The position numbers and the translations under genes were made by a program. Shown piece after piece: positions 8,835 through 19,535 of a stretch of DNA of 64,000 bases. The DNA lies in the NCBI RefSeq assembly GCF_000506985.1, contig NZ_KI650983.1, positions 62,001 to 126,000 on the forward strand, given 5' to 3'. Position 1 is the stretch's first letter, and each line of letters begins with the position of its first letter. The notes below the pieces were generated by a model. The model saw only the letters and a list, made by a program, of their open reading frames with translations. It was not told the origin of the DNA and did no database searches. The stretch is from Advenella kashmirensis W13003. Its GTDB lineage: Bacteria > Pseudomonadota > Gammaproteobacteria > Burkholderiales > Burkholderiaceae_B.

Positions 8835-9501
8835 GTCAGTAACAAAAGCAACAACGATTCAGGGTCAGATAAAAGAGATTACCAGCGAGCTGGAAACAGC
8901 CGCCGTCCGTCTCAAGGATTTGACCGCAGCGGTGAGCATTTTTGGCAGTGCACGGATCCGGTCAGATTCGCCCTACTATACCAAAACGCAGGAGATCAGC
9001 GGCCTTCTTGCCAAGGCCGGCTTCAATGTTATTTCCGGTGGCGGTCCCGGCATCATGGAAGCGGCCAATAAAGGCTGCCATGAAGCCGGTGGCACCAGCA
9101 TCGGCCTGAACATCGAATTGCCTCACGAACAAAAAGACAACCGCTACCAGACCGACAGCCTGTACTTCAAATACTTCGTCTCGCGCAAGACCACCTTTTT
9201 CATGAACAGCGCAGGCTACATCATTATGCCAGGCGGATTTGGAACGCTGGACGAAATGTTCGAGGCGCTCACACTGATCCAGACCGGCAAAGCCAGCCGC
9301 GCGCCGGTCGTCTTTGTCGGCACCGAATTCTGGCAAGGCCTCATGGACTGGATACGGGATCAGCTGGTAACGAACAAGCTGATTTCGGAACACGATCTGG
9401 ATCTGTTCATTGTCGAAGACGATCCGCAAAAAGTGGTCGAACACATCCAGACCCGCCACCAGCAATACGTACTGGATGCGACCTGCATCGGGCTTTGCTG
9501 A
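8833..9501 (+). CDS. LOG-family protein (TIGR00730, cytokinin riboside 5'-monophosphate phosphoribohydrolase-like)
   Basis: Rossmann-fold protein of 222 residues, once annotated as lysine decarboxylase-like. The LOG signatures are both present: SGGGPGIMEA (68-77) and PGGFGTLDE (133-141). These bind nucleotide and act in N-glycosidic cleavage of nucleoside 5'-monophosphates in characterised members. AAGG at 8821-8824 is a suitably spaced ribosome-binding site for the ATG at 8833. That ATG overlaps the divergent polA start codon by two bases. The physiological substrate in this organism is not deducible. Confidence 0.87.
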   Translation: MSVTKATTIQGQIKEITSELETAAVRLKDLTAAVSIFGSARIRSDSPYYTKTQEISGLLAKAGFNVISGGGPGIMEAANKGCHEAGGTSIGLNIELPHEQKDNRYQTDSLYFKYFVSRKTTFFMNSAGYIIMPGGFGTLDEMFEALTLIQTGKASRAPVVFVGTEFWQGLMDWIRDQLVTNKLISEHDLDLFIVEDDPQKVVEHIQTRHQQYVLDATCIGLC

Positions 9502-9555
9502 CCCGTCTGCAGGGGCGGTGCGCGTCAGTCAGCGTTCACGCGCAGGTGACAACCC

Positions 9556-9813
9556 TTATTCGGCAGGTGGTTTTTGCTTTGGCGGGGGCCGGCAAATCAC
9601 CTGCACAACGGGCAGCTCTTCCTGAACAATATCGCGCGACATGACCTGTCCTTTTTCCTGTGCGCAGGACTGCTCCATTTTTTTCATGCACGCAGCAGTA
9701 TCGGTTTTGCAGGGCAAAATAAAATGGATATCATTCTGGTCATAGATGGCTTTCGATGCGCAACCGGACAGCGCCACAACCGCCACGACCGGTAACATGA
9801 AATGACGAAGCAT
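9556..9813 (-). CDS. Small predicted lipoprotein
   Basis: An 85-residue protein with an N-terminal hydrophobic stretch and a lipobox, VVALSGCASK, placing the lipidated cysteine at residue 18. The remainder has three more cysteines (PCKTD, AACMKK, QSCAQE) and a Pro/Lys-rich tail. I do not recognise a family. It is convergent with the LOG-family gene and probably monocistronic. Confidence 0.65.
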   Translation of the reverse strand: MLRHFMLPVVAVVALSGCASKAIYDQNDIHFILPCKTDTAACMKKMEQSCAQEKGQVMSRDIVQEELPVVQVICRPPPKQKPPAE

Positions 9814-10043
9814 CGGATCTCCTGTAATAGCCTGACCCGCACACTCACAGATACATACGCATCCGGCTCAGACCCATAACTGATGCAGCATCATAACCCA
9901 GCCACCGTGCGCATGGCGCCGGCACAACCAGCCATCCTGCATTTTTTACAATGCTTGCAAACAATTGCATTTGTTTCCGCAACCAGCCGACACGTAGTAT
10001 GCTAGATTTTCGATACTCTCACTCCATTCTTTTCCGGCGCGCA

Positions 10044-10397
10044 ATGTCAATGAAATCCAAACCTGCCCTTCTTTTTCTTGGCGTTCTGCTGTTGACCGGC
10101 TGCTCCACCGGCTTTGGCGTCAGTGTGCCGCTGGTCAGTGGCCTGTCCCTGGGCATAGGCAGCGGCGGCGTCAGTCTGGGGACCGGGCTGGGACCTGTCG
10201 GTGCCGGTGTGGGTATTGGTCATGGCGGGCGGGTATCGGCGGGAGCCGGTGTAGGCGTGGGTGTCGGCGCGGGTCTCGGCGGCGGCGCCACTGCGGGTGT
10301 CGGGACCGGCGTGGGTACCAGCACCGTTCTGTATGACCCGCAGGCTCCGACTGAAGCGGCGCCCCAGACCAAGGCTGATTTGTACGGCGGCAACTGA
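10044..10397 (+). CDS. Glycine/valine-rich predicted lipoprotein
   Basis: A 117-residue protein. The signal sequence ends in a lipobox (LLLTGCSTG) and is followed by about 70 residues made almost entirely of Gly, Val, Ala and Ser in short GVG/GAG-like repeats. A polar tail follows (LYDPQAPTEAAPQTKADLYGG). ATG at 10044 is chosen because it places the hydrophobic segment at the N-terminus; ATG at 10050 is also possible. The composition recalls glycine-zipper outer-membrane lipoproteins, but no function can be assigned. The coding sequence is correspondingly repetitive and GC-rich. Confidence 0.6.
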   Translation: MSMKSKPALLFLGVLLLTGCSTGFGVSVPLVSGLSLGIGSGGVSLGTGLGPVGAGVGIGHGGRVSAGAGVGVGVGAGLGGGATAGVGTGVGTSTVLYDPQAPTEAAPQTKADLYGGN

Positions 10398-10545
10398 CCA
10401 CAAGACGTGCTCCGACCGGCGGCCGGCCCGGCACCGCCCATGCGGCGCTATGGGATACTCCCTGTCCCTTCATGCGCAAATTGACCATTCACTTTCACCC
10501 CTGTTCCGATACGATCAATATTCCGTATTCGAATAAGGGGTCAGT

Positions 10546-11247
10546 ATGTCTACCGATACACACACCGTTTTTAGCCTTACACAGGACGAACCGGCACAAA
10601 TGGCCTTTATCAATCGCGCACTTGCCATGCTGGATTTCGACTGCTTTGATTATGTACAGCGATTTCCTGTTCCCTTTACCTCGCCGCGCTACCAACACCT
10701 GGGCACCATTCCCGATGCATTGATCCGGGTCGGTGACTACCATCTGATCCACGACACGGTCATTCCACTGCTGATGCAGCGCGAAACCATGCAAATATGG
10801 GAACGCAAGGACTTTTATGCCAGCCATCCCGAACTGGCGCAACAGACCGGCGAAAATTTTTATGGCCTGGTTGCCCCCTGCTCCAATCTGGTGGGCAATA
10901 CCCGGGCGGCACTCACACTGATCCGATTAAACCGTCCCATCAATGCGCAGGAGTTTGCCAGCGATCGAACCGCTTGCGGGCTGCTCGTCTACGCCTTGCT
11001 GCACACCTGCCAGATGATTTTGTCCCGACGCCATCGGCAGCAGGAAGGATGGGATCTGAACCGCCGGCAGATCGAGATACTGAACTGGATCGCCGATGGC
11101 AAAAGCAACGACGATATCGCCCTGATCCTGGGCATTTCCACCCATACGGTCAATTACCACATCCAGCAGATTTTGGACAAAACCGGGACTCAGAACCGGC
11201 ATAACGCGGCTATGAGCGCACTGGCCGCCGGCGTCATTCCTGCATAG
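10546..11247 (+). CDS. LuxR-family transcriptional regulator, orphan (no adjacent synthase)
   Basis: A 233-residue regulator. The N-terminal domain (about 15-160) looks like an autoinducer-binding domain. The C-terminal LuxR helix-turn-helix (about 169-228) reads LNRRQIEILNWIADGKSNDDIALILGISTHTV. In the sensor domain the usual Asp-Pro pair of acyl-homoserine-lactone receptors appears as HDTVIP (Asp-Thr), with a conserved-looking Trp in MQIWE. No luxI-type synthase occurs in the window, so it is a solo regulator and its ligand is open. AGGGG lies just upstream of the ATG. Confidence 0.82.
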   Translation: MSTDTHTVFSLTQDEPAQMAFINRALAMLDFDCFDYVQRFPVPFTSPRYQHLGTIPDALIRVGDYHLIHDTVIPLLMQRETMQIWERKDFYASHPELAQQTGENFYGLVAPCSNLVGNTRAALTLIRLNRPINAQEFASDRTACGLLVYALLHTCQMILSRRHRQQEGWDLNRRQIEILNWIADGKSNDDIALILGISTHTVNYHIQQILDKTGTQNRHNAAMSALAAGVIPA

Positions 11248-11294
11248 AATTTGCAGTTGGACCGGCATCGCACACGGTTCGATCGCGTAGCCTC

Positions 11295-11300
11295 TATAAT
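11295..11300 (+). promoter_or_regulatory. Consensus -10 hexamer upstream of leuS
   Basis: TATAAT lies about 96 nt upstream of the leuS ATG at 11396. No good -35 hexamer is seen at 16-18 nt spacing, so the promoter call rests on the perfect -10 and its position. Confidence 0.4.
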
Positions 11301-11395
11301 AATGGGTTAATCCCATTCTTTTCGGACGCCGAATCGTGTCGCCCGGCCATTGCCGGCCCGCAGCTGCCTGCGTCCCATTTTGTGCGAACTTATAC

Positions 11396-14053
11396 ATGCA
11401 GGATCACTACCATCCCACCGACCTTGAACAAGCGGCCCAGAAAAACTGGCAGGAACGCGACGCCTATCTCGTGACCGAACATGCGAAGGACGCAAGCGGC
11501 AACGAAAAACCCAAATTCTACGCCTGCTCCATGTTGCCCTACCCCAGCGGCAAGTTGCATATGGGACATGTGCGCAACTACACCATCAACGATATGATGA
11601 CGCGTCAGCTGCGCATGCGTGGTTTCAACGTGCTGATGCCCATGGGCTGGGACGCCTTCGGCATGCCTGCAGAAAATGCGGCCATCAAATCGAAAGTGCC
11701 GCCCGCCAAGTGGACCTACGACAATATCGCCTACATGAAAAAGCAGATGAAGGCGATGGGACTGGCCATCGACTGGTCACGGGAAATGTGCGCCTGTGAC
11801 CCGCAATATTACAAATGGAATCAATGGCTTTTTCTGAAAATGCTGGAAAAAGGCATTGCCTACCGCAAGACGCAAGTGGTGAACTGGGATCCGGTGGATC
11901 AGACGGTGCTGGCCAATGAACAGGTGATTGACGGTCGTGGCTGGCGCTCTGGCGCGCTGGTCGAAAAGCGCGAAATTCCAGGCTATTACTTGCGCATTAC
12001 AGATTATGCCGAAGAACTGCTGAATCAGGTGAACCACAACCTGCCGGGCTGGCCCGAGCGCGTGCGCCTCATGCAGGAAAACTGGCTGGGTAAAAGCGAA
12101 GGGGTTCGCTTTGCGTTTACCCATAACATTCGTGATGAACAGGGTACGCTGATCCAGGACGGGCGCATGTACGTCTTTACGACACGGCCCGACACCATTA
12201 TGGGCGTCACGTTCTGCGCGGTCGCACCCGAACATCCGCTGGCCGCGCATGCTGCAGCTGGCAATCCGGCCCTGGCCGCCTTCATTGAAAAATGCAAGCT
12301 GGGCGGCACGACCGAAGTCGAAATGGCCACTCGTGAAAAAGAAGGCATGCCAACCGGCCTGAGCGTGGTGCATCCCCTGACCGGCGAGTCGGTTGAAATC
12401 TGGGTCGGCAATTACGTACTCATGAGTTACGGCGATGGCGCCGTCATGGGCGTGCCGGCGCATGACGAACGCGATTTTGCCTTTGCGCTCAAATATGCGC
12501 TTCCCATCAAACAGGTGGTGCAGGTCGCCGACAAACCGTTCAGCCAGACCGAATGGCAGGACTGGTATGGCGACAAGCAGCAGGGGCGCGTGGTCAACTC
12601 CGGCCAGTTCGATGGCCTGACATACAGTGAAGCCGTTGACGCGGTTGCCCGTGCATTAAACGAAAAAGGGCTGGGCGAAAAACAGACAACCTGGCGTCTG
12701 CGCGACTGGGGCATCTCCCGACAGCGCTATTGGGGCACGCCCATCCCGATTATTCACTGCGACAGCTGCGGCCCGGTACCGGTGCCCGAGGCTGATCTGC
12801 CGGTACGCCTGCCTGAAAACCTCATTCCGGACGGCAGCGGAAATCCGCTGGCCAAAGACGAGGCCTTCCTGTCATGCACCTGCCCGTCCTGCGGTAAACC
12901 CGCAAGACGCGAAACCGATACCATGGATACCTTCGTGGACTCCTCCTGGTATTTCATGCGCTATACCTCTGCGGGTAACGATCAGGCCATGGTCGACCAG
13001 CGCAATGATTACTGGATGCCGATGGACCAATATATCGGCGGCATCGAGCACGCGGTATTGCATTTGTTATATGCCCGGTTCTGGACCAAGGTCATGCGTG
13101 ATCTGGGATTGTTGAACTTTGATGAACCGTTCACCCGCCTGCTGTGTCAGGGCATGGTATTGAACCACATCTATTCACGCCGCACGCCCCAGGGGGCCGT
13201 CGAGTATTTCTGGCCTGAAGAAGTCACCAATACCTACGACGAAAAAGGCGCAATTTCAGGCGCCACACTGAACCGGGACGGTTCTGCCGTGCAGTATGGC
13301 GGCGTCGGCACCATGTCCAAATCCAAGAACAACGGCGTGGATCCTCAGGCCCTGATCGACACCATGGGCGCCGACACGGCACGCTTGTTTGTCATGTTTG
13401 CCAGCCCGCCTGAACAGACGCTGGAATGGTCCGATTCCGGCGTAGACGGTTCACACCGCTTTTTGCGACGCCTGTGGTCTATTGCCCATAACCTGAAAGA
13501 ACGGATACTGGCGGCACCGACCGACATCTGCGATTTCAGCCAGGCCGACAAAGCCGTCAAGGATTTGCGCCTGCAGGCCTACTCCCTGCTGCGTCAGGCC
13601 AATTACGATTACGAACGCATCCAGTACAATACCGTTGTGTCTGCAAACATGAAGCTGCTCAATGCCATTGACAGTGCAACACTTGCCGAAGGGGCCGTCG
13701 AAAACGCAGCCCTGCGCGAAGTCATGGGCATTCTGATTCGCATGCTGTACCCGATCGTGCCGCACGTCACCTGGCATTTGTGGAACGAGCTGGGTTACGC
13801 GCAGCAATACGGTGATCTGCTTGACGCTCCGTGGCCCGAGATCGACGAGAGCGCACTGGTTGCGGATGAAATCGAACTCATGCTGCAAATCAACGGCAAG
13901 CTGCGCGGTTCGATCCAGATTCCCAATGGCGCCGATCGCGAACATATTGAAAGCGTGGCCAAAAGCCATCCTTCCCTGGAAAAGTTCCTGGAAGGACGTC
14001 CACCGAAACGTGTTATCGTGGTACCCGGCAAACTCGTCAATATCGTTGGTTAA
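11396..14053 (+). CDS. leuS: Leucine-tRNA ligase
   Basis: Class I aminoacyl-tRNA synthetase charging tRNA-Leu, 885 residues. The HIGH motif appears as HMGH in [14 protein letters not shown] and the KMSKS loop as TMSKSKNNG. The editing CP1 domain (about 225-420) includes [12 protein letters not shown] and [10 protein letters not shown]. The ATG at 11396 ([15 protein letters not shown]) matches the family start; the frame extends 20 codons further upstream but without support. It heads a tight same-strand run with lptE, holA, proA and hemJ. Confidence 0.97.
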   Translation: MQDHYHPTDLEQAAQKNWQERDAYLVTEHAKDASGNEKPKFYACSMLPYPSGKLHMGHVRNYTINDMMTRQLRMRGFNVLMPMGWDAFGMPAENAAIKSKVPPAKWTYDNIAYMKKQMKAMGLAIDWSREMCACDPQYYKWNQWLFLKMLEKGIAYRKTQVVNWDPVDQTVLANEQVIDGRGWRSGALVEKREIPGYYLRITDYAEELLNQVNHNLPGWPERVRLMQENWLGKSEGVRFAFTHNIRDEQGTLIQDGRMYVFTTRPDTIMGVTFCAVAPEHPLAAHAAAGNPALAAFIEKCKLGGTTEVEMATREKEGMPTGLSVVHPLTGESVEIWVGNYVLMSYGDGAVMGVPAHDERDFAFALKYALPIKQVVQVADKPFSQTEWQDWYGDKQQGRVVNSGQFDGLTYSEAVDAVARALNEKGLGEKQTTWRLRDWGISRQRYWGTPIPIIHCDSCGPVPVPEADLPVRLPENLIPDGSGNPLAKDEAFLSCTCPSCGKPARRETDTMDTFVDSSWYFMRYTSAGNDQAMVDQRNDYWMPMDQYIGGIEHAVLHLLYARFWTKVMRDLGLLNFDEPFTRLLCQGMVLNHIYSRRTPQGAVEYFWPEEVTNTYDEKGAISGATLNRDGSAVQYGGVGTMSKSKNNGVDPQALIDTMGADTARLFVMFASPPEQTLEWSDSGVDGSHRFLRRLWSIAHNLKERILAAPTDICDFSQADKAVKDLRLQAYSLLRQANYDYERIQYNTVVSANMKLLNAIDSATLAEGAVENAALREVMGILIRMLYPIVPHVTWHLWNELGYAQQYGDLLDAPWPEIDESALVADEIELMLQINGKLRGSIQIPNGADREHIESVAKSHPSLEKFLEGRPPKRVIVVPGKLVNIVG

Positions 14054-14071
14054 TTTGAGCAGGTGAACACC

Positions 14072-14641
14072 ATGGTGTATTCTACTTCTTCCTTGCGCTG
14101 GTATCAGGCTGCGCTGGCCGCCCTCCTGCTGTGCCTGGTGCTGGCCGGCTGCGGCTTCAAACTGCGTGGCACCAAGCCGCTGCCCTTTACCACCATGTAC
14201 ACCAATATTGACGAAAACTCCCGATTTGGCGCCTATTTGCGCCGCTCGCTCAGGGCCAGTTCGCCAACTTTGCAATTTGTAGATTCAACAGCCGGCGCGC
14301 AAGTCACGTTGTCGCAATTGGAAAGAACACAGTCGCAACGCGAGGTCTCGCTTAACGCCCAGGGCCAGGTCGAAGAATACGAACTGACCCTGCGCCTGAC
14401 CTTTCAGCTGACCACCAGCAGCGGCCAGTTGCTGATTGCCCCGTCAACCCTGACTGCCACGCGTACCCTGCCGTACGACGAAGCCAATTCGCAGGCCAAG
14501 GCCCAGGAAATGGTCACGCTGTACCAGGACATGGAAGCGCAGATGGTCAATCAGCTGGTCCGGCGTATCAGTTCCGATGACGTCATCAACGGCTACAACC
14601 AGGGCGGCGCAACAAGCAGTGATGCGCAGTTCGCGCGGTAG
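14072..14641 (+). CDS. lptE: LPS-assembly lipoprotein LptE
   Basis: Outer-membrane lipoprotein that plugs the LptD barrel in lipopolysaccharide export, about 189 residues. The lipobox LVLAGCGFKLRG is the typical LptE N-terminus, and the TTMYTNIDENS region fits the family. ATG at 14072 has AGCAGG eight bases upstream; a GTG at 14063 in frame is the alternative. It sits between leuS and holA, the conserved proteobacterial order, 18 nt after leuS. Confidence 0.9.
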   Translation: MVYSTSSLRWYQAALAALLLCLVLAGCGFKLRGTKPLPFTTMYTNIDENSRFGAYLRRSLRASSPTLQFVDSTAGAQVTLSQLERTQSQREVSLNAQGQVEEYELTLRLTFQLTTSSGQLLIAPSTLTATRTLPYDEANSQAKAQEMVTLYQDMEAQMVNQLVRRISSDDVINGYNQGGATSSDAQFAR

Positions 14642-14646
14642 GCGCA

Positions 14647-15708
14647 ATGGCCGGACAGACCCTCAGTTACGAGCGCTTCATCGCCGATCTGGCAAAACCG
14701 GACGTCTCGTTGCAGCCACTTTATGTGATCAGCGGCGACGAACTGTTGCTGCGTAATGAAGCCCTGGATGCATTGCGTGCCGCCTGCCGACTGCAGGGGT
14801 ATACCGAAAGGGTCTCGCTCAGCCTGACCGCGACGGGCCCCTGGAATGCCATCGAAGAAAACGCGCAATCCATTTCCCTATTCGGCGATCGCAAGCTGAT
14901 GGAAATCGAACTGCCTACCGGCAAGCCGGGCAAAACCGGCGGCGAAGCGCTGACGGCGCTGGCAACGCGTGCCGCAAACCAGCAACTGAGCGACCTGTCC
15001 GTAGTCCTGGTCCTGCCGCGTGCAGACAAGGCCATGTCCTCGGCCAAATGGTATACCGCCGTTGCACAGCAGGCGGTGGTTGTCAGCACGCCGGTCATCA
15101 GCCGTGAGCAATTGCCCGCCTGGATCCAGAGTCGGCTCAAACGGCAAAAGCAGCGCGCCGATGCCGCCACACTGGCCTGGATTACCGACAAGGTTGAAGG
15201 CAACCTGCTGGCGGCCCATCAGGAAATACTCAAACTCGGACTTCAGTATCCCGAGGGTGACCTGACGCTGGAAGACGTGGAAAACGCCATTCTGGACGTC
15301 AGCCGCTACAATGTCTTTGACATGAGCCATGCCATTCTGCGTGGCGACGGCCAGCGCGCACTCAAAGTGCTGCATGGCCTGCAGGCCGAAGGCGAAGCGC
15401 TGCCCATGGTACTGGGGCTGCTCACTTATGACATCCGCAATCTTTACACGCTGGCGCAGGAAAGGCAAAATGGACACAATCCGCGCAATCTGACACGCAA
15501 GCTCGGCCTGTTTCCGCCCAAGGACCAATTAATCATCAATACACTGGACCGGCTGCCGTTTTCGCAGATCATGGGGCTGGTCCAGCACGCTCACGACATT
15601 GACCGCCTGTTCAAGGGCTTCCCGGCAGACGGGCGGCTGACCGACCCCTGGCAGGAAATGGCCCGACTGGTGCTGCGTATGGCCGACGCAACCGTAACTA
15701 CCCACTGA
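14647..15708 (+). CDS. holA: DNA polymerase III subunit delta
   Basis: Clamp-loader delta subunit, 353 residues, which opens the beta clamp. The sequence fits the family throughout: [19 protein letters not shown] near the start, the beta-binding region around [16 protein letters not shown], and the C-terminal [22 protein letters not shown]. It begins 5 nt after lptE, as in other proteobacteria. Confidence 0.95.
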   Translation: MAGQTLSYERFIADLAKPDVSLQPLYVISGDELLLRNEALDALRAACRLQGYTERVSLSLTATGPWNAIEENAQSISLFGDRKLMEIELPTGKPGKTGGEALTALATRAANQQLSDLSVVLVLPRADKAMSSAKWYTAVAQQAVVVSTPVISREQLPAWIQSRLKRQKQRADAATLAWITDKVEGNLLAAHQEILKLGLQYPEGDLTLEDVENAILDVSRYNVFDMSHAILRGDGQRALKVLHGLQAEGEALPMVLGLLTYDIRNLYTLAQERQNGHNPRNLTRKLGLFPPKDQLIINTLDRLPFSQIMGLVQHAHDIDRLFKGFPADGRLTDPWQEMARLVLRMADATVTTH

Positions 15709-15715
15709 TTCCATT

Positions 15716-16996
15716 ATGACGACCGACACGAGTACAACAACGACCCTGGATGCAGACATGCTGGCTTACGGCCAGCAGGCCAGGGCCGCCTCCCGATTAC
15801 TGATGCGCGCCGACGACGCCCAGAAATCGGCCGCCCTGCTTCATATCGCCAGCCGCCTGCAAGCGCAGGCCGAGGTGCTCAAGGCAGAAAATGCCCAGGA
15901 TGTTGAAAAAGCCCGAGCAAATGGCCTGGAACCGGCCATGCTCGATCGCCTGACCCTCTCTGACAAATCCCTCGCGCTGATGGCGACCGGCCTGCGCCAG
16001 ATCGCCGCACTGGAAGACCCGGTCGGCAGTCGCAGCGAAACTCGGATCAGGCCCAACGGCATGCGCGTGTCAAAAATGCGCATTCCACTTGGGGTAGTCG
16101 GTATTATTTATGAATCGCGTCCCAATGTCACCGTCGACGCAGCGGCGCTATGCCTGAAATCCGGCAATGCGGCCATTTTGCGCGGCGGCAGTGAAGCCTT
16201 CTGCTCCAACCAGGCATTGGGCCAGATCATCCAGGAAGGGTTGGCCCATGCCGGGCTGCCCACGCATGCCGTCCAAACCATCAACACCACCGACCGCGCA
16301 GCCGTAGGGCGCCTGATCACCCTCGCGGACTACGTGGACGTCATCATTCCGCGCGGTGGCAAGGGGCTTATCCGGCGTCTTGAAGCCGAGGCGACCGTGC
16401 CCATGATCCGCCACCTCGATGGCAATTGCCATGTTTATATTGACCGTGACGCAGACCTGAAAATGGCCCATGACATCGCCTTTCAGGCCAAAACCTATCG
16501 CTATGGCGTTTGCGGCTCCATGGAAACACTGCTGGTGCATCAGGATGTCGCGCAACAAATCCTGCCTGCGCTGGCCGCTGCCTATATCGAAAAAGACGTG
16601 GAACTCAGAGGCTGCGAGCGCACCCGGCAACTGGTTCCCCAGGCCGCGCCGGCTACAGACGAAGACTGGGCGACCGAATACCTGGCGGCCATCCTGGCCA
16701 TTCGCATTGTCGATTCCATTGATGAGGCCATGGTGCATATTGCCCGGTGGAGTTCCGGCCACACGGAAGCCATCGTCACCGACAGTCTGACCGCGGCCAA
16801 CCGGTTTCAGCGGGAAGTCGACTCCAGCTCGGTGTATGTGAATTTACCAACGGTATTTGCCGACGGCTTTGAATACGGCCTGGGAGCCGAAATCGGCATT
16901 TCCACCAATCGCCTGCATGCGCGGGGGCCGGTTGGCCTTGAGGGTCTGACAACTTATAAATGGGTACTCGAAGGCAACGGTCAGTTGCGCGGGTAA
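15716..16996 (+). CDS. proA: Gamma-glutamyl phosphate reductase
   Basis: NADPH-dependent reduction of gamma-glutamyl phosphate to glutamate semialdehyde in proline biosynthesis, 426 residues. The aldehyde-dehydrogenase-like catalytic cysteine is in [31 protein letters not shown] and the C-terminal [16 protein letters not shown] are characteristic of ProA. The start lies 7 nt after holA. proB is not in the window. Confidence 0.97.
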   Translation: MTTDTSTTTTLDADMLAYGQQARAASRLLMRADDAQKSAALLHIASRLQAQAEVLKAENAQDVEKARANGLEPAMLDRLTLSDKSLALMATGLRQIAALEDPVGSRSETRIRPNGMRVSKMRIPLGVVGIIYESRPNVTVDAAALCLKSGNAAILRGGSEAFCSNQALGQIIQEGLAHAGLPTHAVQTINTTDRAAVGRLITLADYVDVIIPRGGKGLIRRLEAEATVPMIRHLDGNCHVYIDRDADLKMAHDIAFQAKTYRYGVCGSMETLLVHQDVAQQILPALAAAYIEKDVELRGCERTRQLVPQAAPATDEDWATEYLAAILAIRIVDSIDEAMVHIARWSSGHTEAIVTDSLTAANRFQREVDSSSVYVNLPTVFADGFEYGLGAEIGISTNRLHARGPVGLEGLTTYKWVLEGNGQLRG

Positions 16997-17003
16997 AAAT
17001 CGT

Positions 17004-17423
17004 ATGCTTTGGATCAAATCGCTTCATATTGTGTTCGTGGTGGCCTGGTTTGCCGGGCTGTTCTATCTGCCGCGCATCTTTGTCAACCTGGCCCAGCAAC
17101 CCCAGGACGGCCCGGTCTACCCGGTCCTGCTGGGCATGGCCAAGCGATTGCTGCGTTTTACCACCATGCTGGCAGTCCCCGCTGTGGCGTTTGGACTGAT
17201 TCTGATGCTGTACTACCGGATCGGACTGACCAATGGCTGGCTGCACGCGAAGCTGCTGTTTGTTCTGCTGATTATCGGCTACCATCACGCCTGTTTTCGC
17301 ATCTATAAAAAGTTTGAACTGGGCCGCAACCAGCGCGACCATGTCTTTTACCGCTGGTTCAATGAAGTACCGGTATTGCTGCTGCTGGTGGTGGTCATTC
17401 TTGTGGTCACCAAACCTTTCTGA
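17004..17423 (+). CDS. hemJ: HemJ-type protoporphyrinogen IX oxidase (CopD/UPF0093 family)
   Basis: Small membrane protein of 139 residues with four predicted helices. It matches HemJ, which oxidises protoporphyrinogen IX in haem synthesis in many Proteobacteria. The N-terminus KSLHIVFVVAWFAGLFYLPRIFVN contains the conserved His in the first helix. GWLHAKLLFVLLIIGYHH supplies the conserved Lys region and further histidines. It starts 7 nt after proA, so translational coupling is likely. Confidence 0.85.
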   Translation: MLWIKSLHIVFVVAWFAGLFYLPRIFVNLAQQPQDGPVYPVLLGMAKRLLRFTTMLAVPAVAFGLILMLYYRIGLTNGWLHAKLLFVLLIIGYHHACFRIYKKFELGRNQRDHVFYRWFNEVPVLLLLVVVILVVTKPF

Positions 17424-17434
17424 AAAACCTAGCC

Positions 17435-18994
17435 ATGACCGACGATAATACGCCTCCTGCCCGCAAGAAACTGAGCCTTGGTCGTTCTCCACGCCCTGAA
17501 AACGACAGTGAGGACAAACCCCGGGTACGGTCCGGCGCCCGGGCACGCGCTGTGGCCCAGAATCGCCTGCGTACAGGCGAGGCCCAAGCCCAGGCCAGGC
17601 CTGCCCGGCCTCAGCGCGCCCTGCCGGAGCGACAATCGGATACACGCGCACAGCGCGCAAACCCGGTACGCGAAGCACAAGGACCGCGTCTCAACCGGGG
17701 CGCACCCGCCCGTCCTGTCGATCACAAGCGCAGTTTCGCCAAGGGCGACGGCGTGCAGGACAAGCGCAGTACGGCCAGACCCAAAGACAACACCGAGCGT
17801 ACCGGACGCACACAAAGGCAATCGGCTTCCCGCCCTTCCTCACGCCTGACCGAAACCTTTCGCGTCTTTGCGCCCTGCCCGCAGGGTCTCGAAGAAATTC
17901 TGTGTGAAGAAATGCAGGCGCTGGGCTTCGAACACGTGGAAAAGGGGCGCGCAGGCTGCGCCTTTGAAACAGACTGGGCCGGTATTTTGCGCGCCAACCT
18001 GTATTCCCGGCTGGCCACCCGCATTCTGGTGCAGGTGGGACACGGCCTGGTACTCAAGGAAGACGACATTTACGAACTGGCCTACGATACGCCCTGGGAA
18101 CGCTGGTTCGGCGCCGAGCATACGCTGCGGGTTGACACGTCTGCCATACAGAGCCCGATGAAAAGCCTTATGTTCTGCAACCTGAAGGCCAAAGACGGAA
18201 TCTGCGACCGTCTGCGCGACCGTGAAGGCGAACGACCCAGTATCGATACCGTCAGGCCCGACGCACGGGTCCACCTGTTCCTGACCCGGGATTCGGGCAC
18301 GCTGTACCTGGATACCTCGGGCGAGTCACTGTTCAAGCGCGGCTGGCGCCTGGACAAGGGCGAGGCCCCGCTGCGTGAAAATCTGGCGGCCGGCATTCTG
18401 GCCCTGGCCGGCTGGGATCCTTCCCAACCGTTACTGGACCCCTTTTGTGGCAGCGGCACCATTCTGATTGAAGCCGCCTGGATCGCCCAGGGTGTGCCGC
18501 CGGGCATCAACCGTCCTTTCGGATTCGAGCGACTGCGCAACGCTGACGCCCGACAATGGTCCGCACTCAAGGAAGACGCCCACAGTCGAATCGCGCCGCA
18601 ACTGGAGACTCCGCTTTTCGGTTGCGACCTGAACCCCCACGCGCTGGAAGCCGCCCGTGAAAATCTGGCGCGCGCCAATCTGGCGCCCGATTCTATTCAG
18701 TTTGCGCGGGCCAACGCGCTGGATCTGCAGCCGCCCATGAATAGAGGCTGGCTGGTCACCAACCCGCCCTACGGCGAACGCCTGGACGAGCAGGACGACA
18801 AATTCTGGCGCGACTGGTCTGCCTGCCTGAAACAGGAATTTGCGGGATGGCAGGTTCACGTGATTTCCAGCGACCTGGAACTGCCCGGAAAACTGCGCCT
18901 CAAACCCCGGCGCCGTACGCCACTGTACAATGGCGCCCTTGACTGCCGCCTTTTTGCATTTGAAATGGTTGCCGACAGCTACCGCAAACCCTGA
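17435..18994 (+). CDS. THUMP-domain class I SAM-dependent RNA methyltransferase (RlmL/YpsC-like)
   Basis: Probable 23S rRNA guanine-N2 methyltransferase, 519 residues. The first about 125 residues are a very basic, low-complexity Arg/Ala/Pro/Gln extension. A THUMP RNA-binding region follows (about 130-235), then a Rossmann methyltransferase domain with DPFCGSGTILIEAAW (SAM motif I) and the catalytic NPPYGERL. The separate RlmK half of gammaproteobacterial fused RlmKL is absent. The basic tail may help ribosomal RNA binding. Confidence 0.87.
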   Translation: MTDDNTPPARKKLSLGRSPRPENDSEDKPRVRSGARARAVAQNRLRTGEAQAQARPARPQRALPERQSDTRAQRANPVREAQGPRLNRGAPARPVDHKRSFAKGDGVQDKRSTARPKDNTERTGRTQRQSASRPSSRLTETFRVFAPCPQGLEEILCEEMQALGFEHVEKGRAGCAFETDWAGILRANLYSRLATRILVQVGHGLVLKEDDIYELAYDTPWERWFGAEHTLRVDTSAIQSPMKSLMFCNLKAKDGICDRLRDREGERPSIDTVRPDARVHLFLTRDSGTLYLDTSGESLFKRGWRLDKGEAPLRENLAAGILALAGWDPSQPLLDPFCGSGTILIEAAWIAQGVPPGINRPFGFERLRNADARQWSALKEDAHSRIAPQLETPLFGCDLNPHALEAARENLARANLAPDSIQFARANALDLQPPMNRGWLVTNPPYGERLDEQDDKFWRDWSACLKQEFAGWQVHVISSDLELPGKLRLKPRRRTPLYNGALDCRLFAFEMVADSYRKP

Positions 18995-19004
18995 TATTGA
19001 CCGC

Positions 19005-19535
19005 ATGAACTCCTCTGCTCCTTCTGACGCGACCCGGTTGTCGCGCCGCCCTTCCCGCCTGCGCCTTTTTGCCTGCATGATGTACGAAGCCGTCCTGCTG
19101 TTTGGCGTGGTATTTTTTACCGATTATATTTTCGACACCCTGACGCAAAGCCGCAGTGGCCTGATGCTGCTTGGCCCGCGCCAGGCCGTGCTGTTTGTGG
19201 CCATCGGTCTGTATTTCGTGCTGTGCTGGAGAAAGCACGGCCAGACGCTGCCCATGAAAACCTGGAATATCCGCCTGGTTGACCGCCAGGGCGGCAAGCC
19301 CACCTGGGGACAGCTGGTGCTGCGCTATCTCCTGTGCTGGCCGATCCCGCTGGCAGGCGCCTATCTTGTCTACGTCGTCTCGGCCTCCCTGGGTTGGCCG
19401 TCGGTCACCATGTTCATTGTGGTCACGCCATTTCTGAATTTTGTCTATAGCTGGTTTGACCGGAACGGTCTGATGCTGCATGACAGGCTGGCCGGCACCC
19501 GTCTGGTCGATCTATCCCCGGCGGCGATTCAATGA
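19005..19535 (+). CDS. RDD-family membrane protein
   Basis: Integral membrane protein of about 176 residues. It has the RDD pattern: an N-terminal arginine-rich segment leading into the first helix, WRKHGQTLPMKTWNIRLVD in the middle, and LMLHDRLAGTRLVDL near the end. Function is unknown for most RDD proteins; some act in ion or compatible-solute transport. ATG at 19005 is 10 nt after the methyltransferase stop, so the two are likely co-transcribed. Confidence 0.8.
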   Translation: MNSSAPSDATRLSRRPSRLRLFACMMYEAVLLFGVVFFTDYIFDTLTQSRSGLMLLGPRQAVLFVAIGLYFVLCWRKHGQTLPMKTWNIRLVDRQGGKPTWGQLVLRYLLCWPIPLAGAYLVYVVSASLGWPSVTMFIVVTPFLNFVYSWFDRNGLMLHDRLAGTRLVDLSPAAIQ

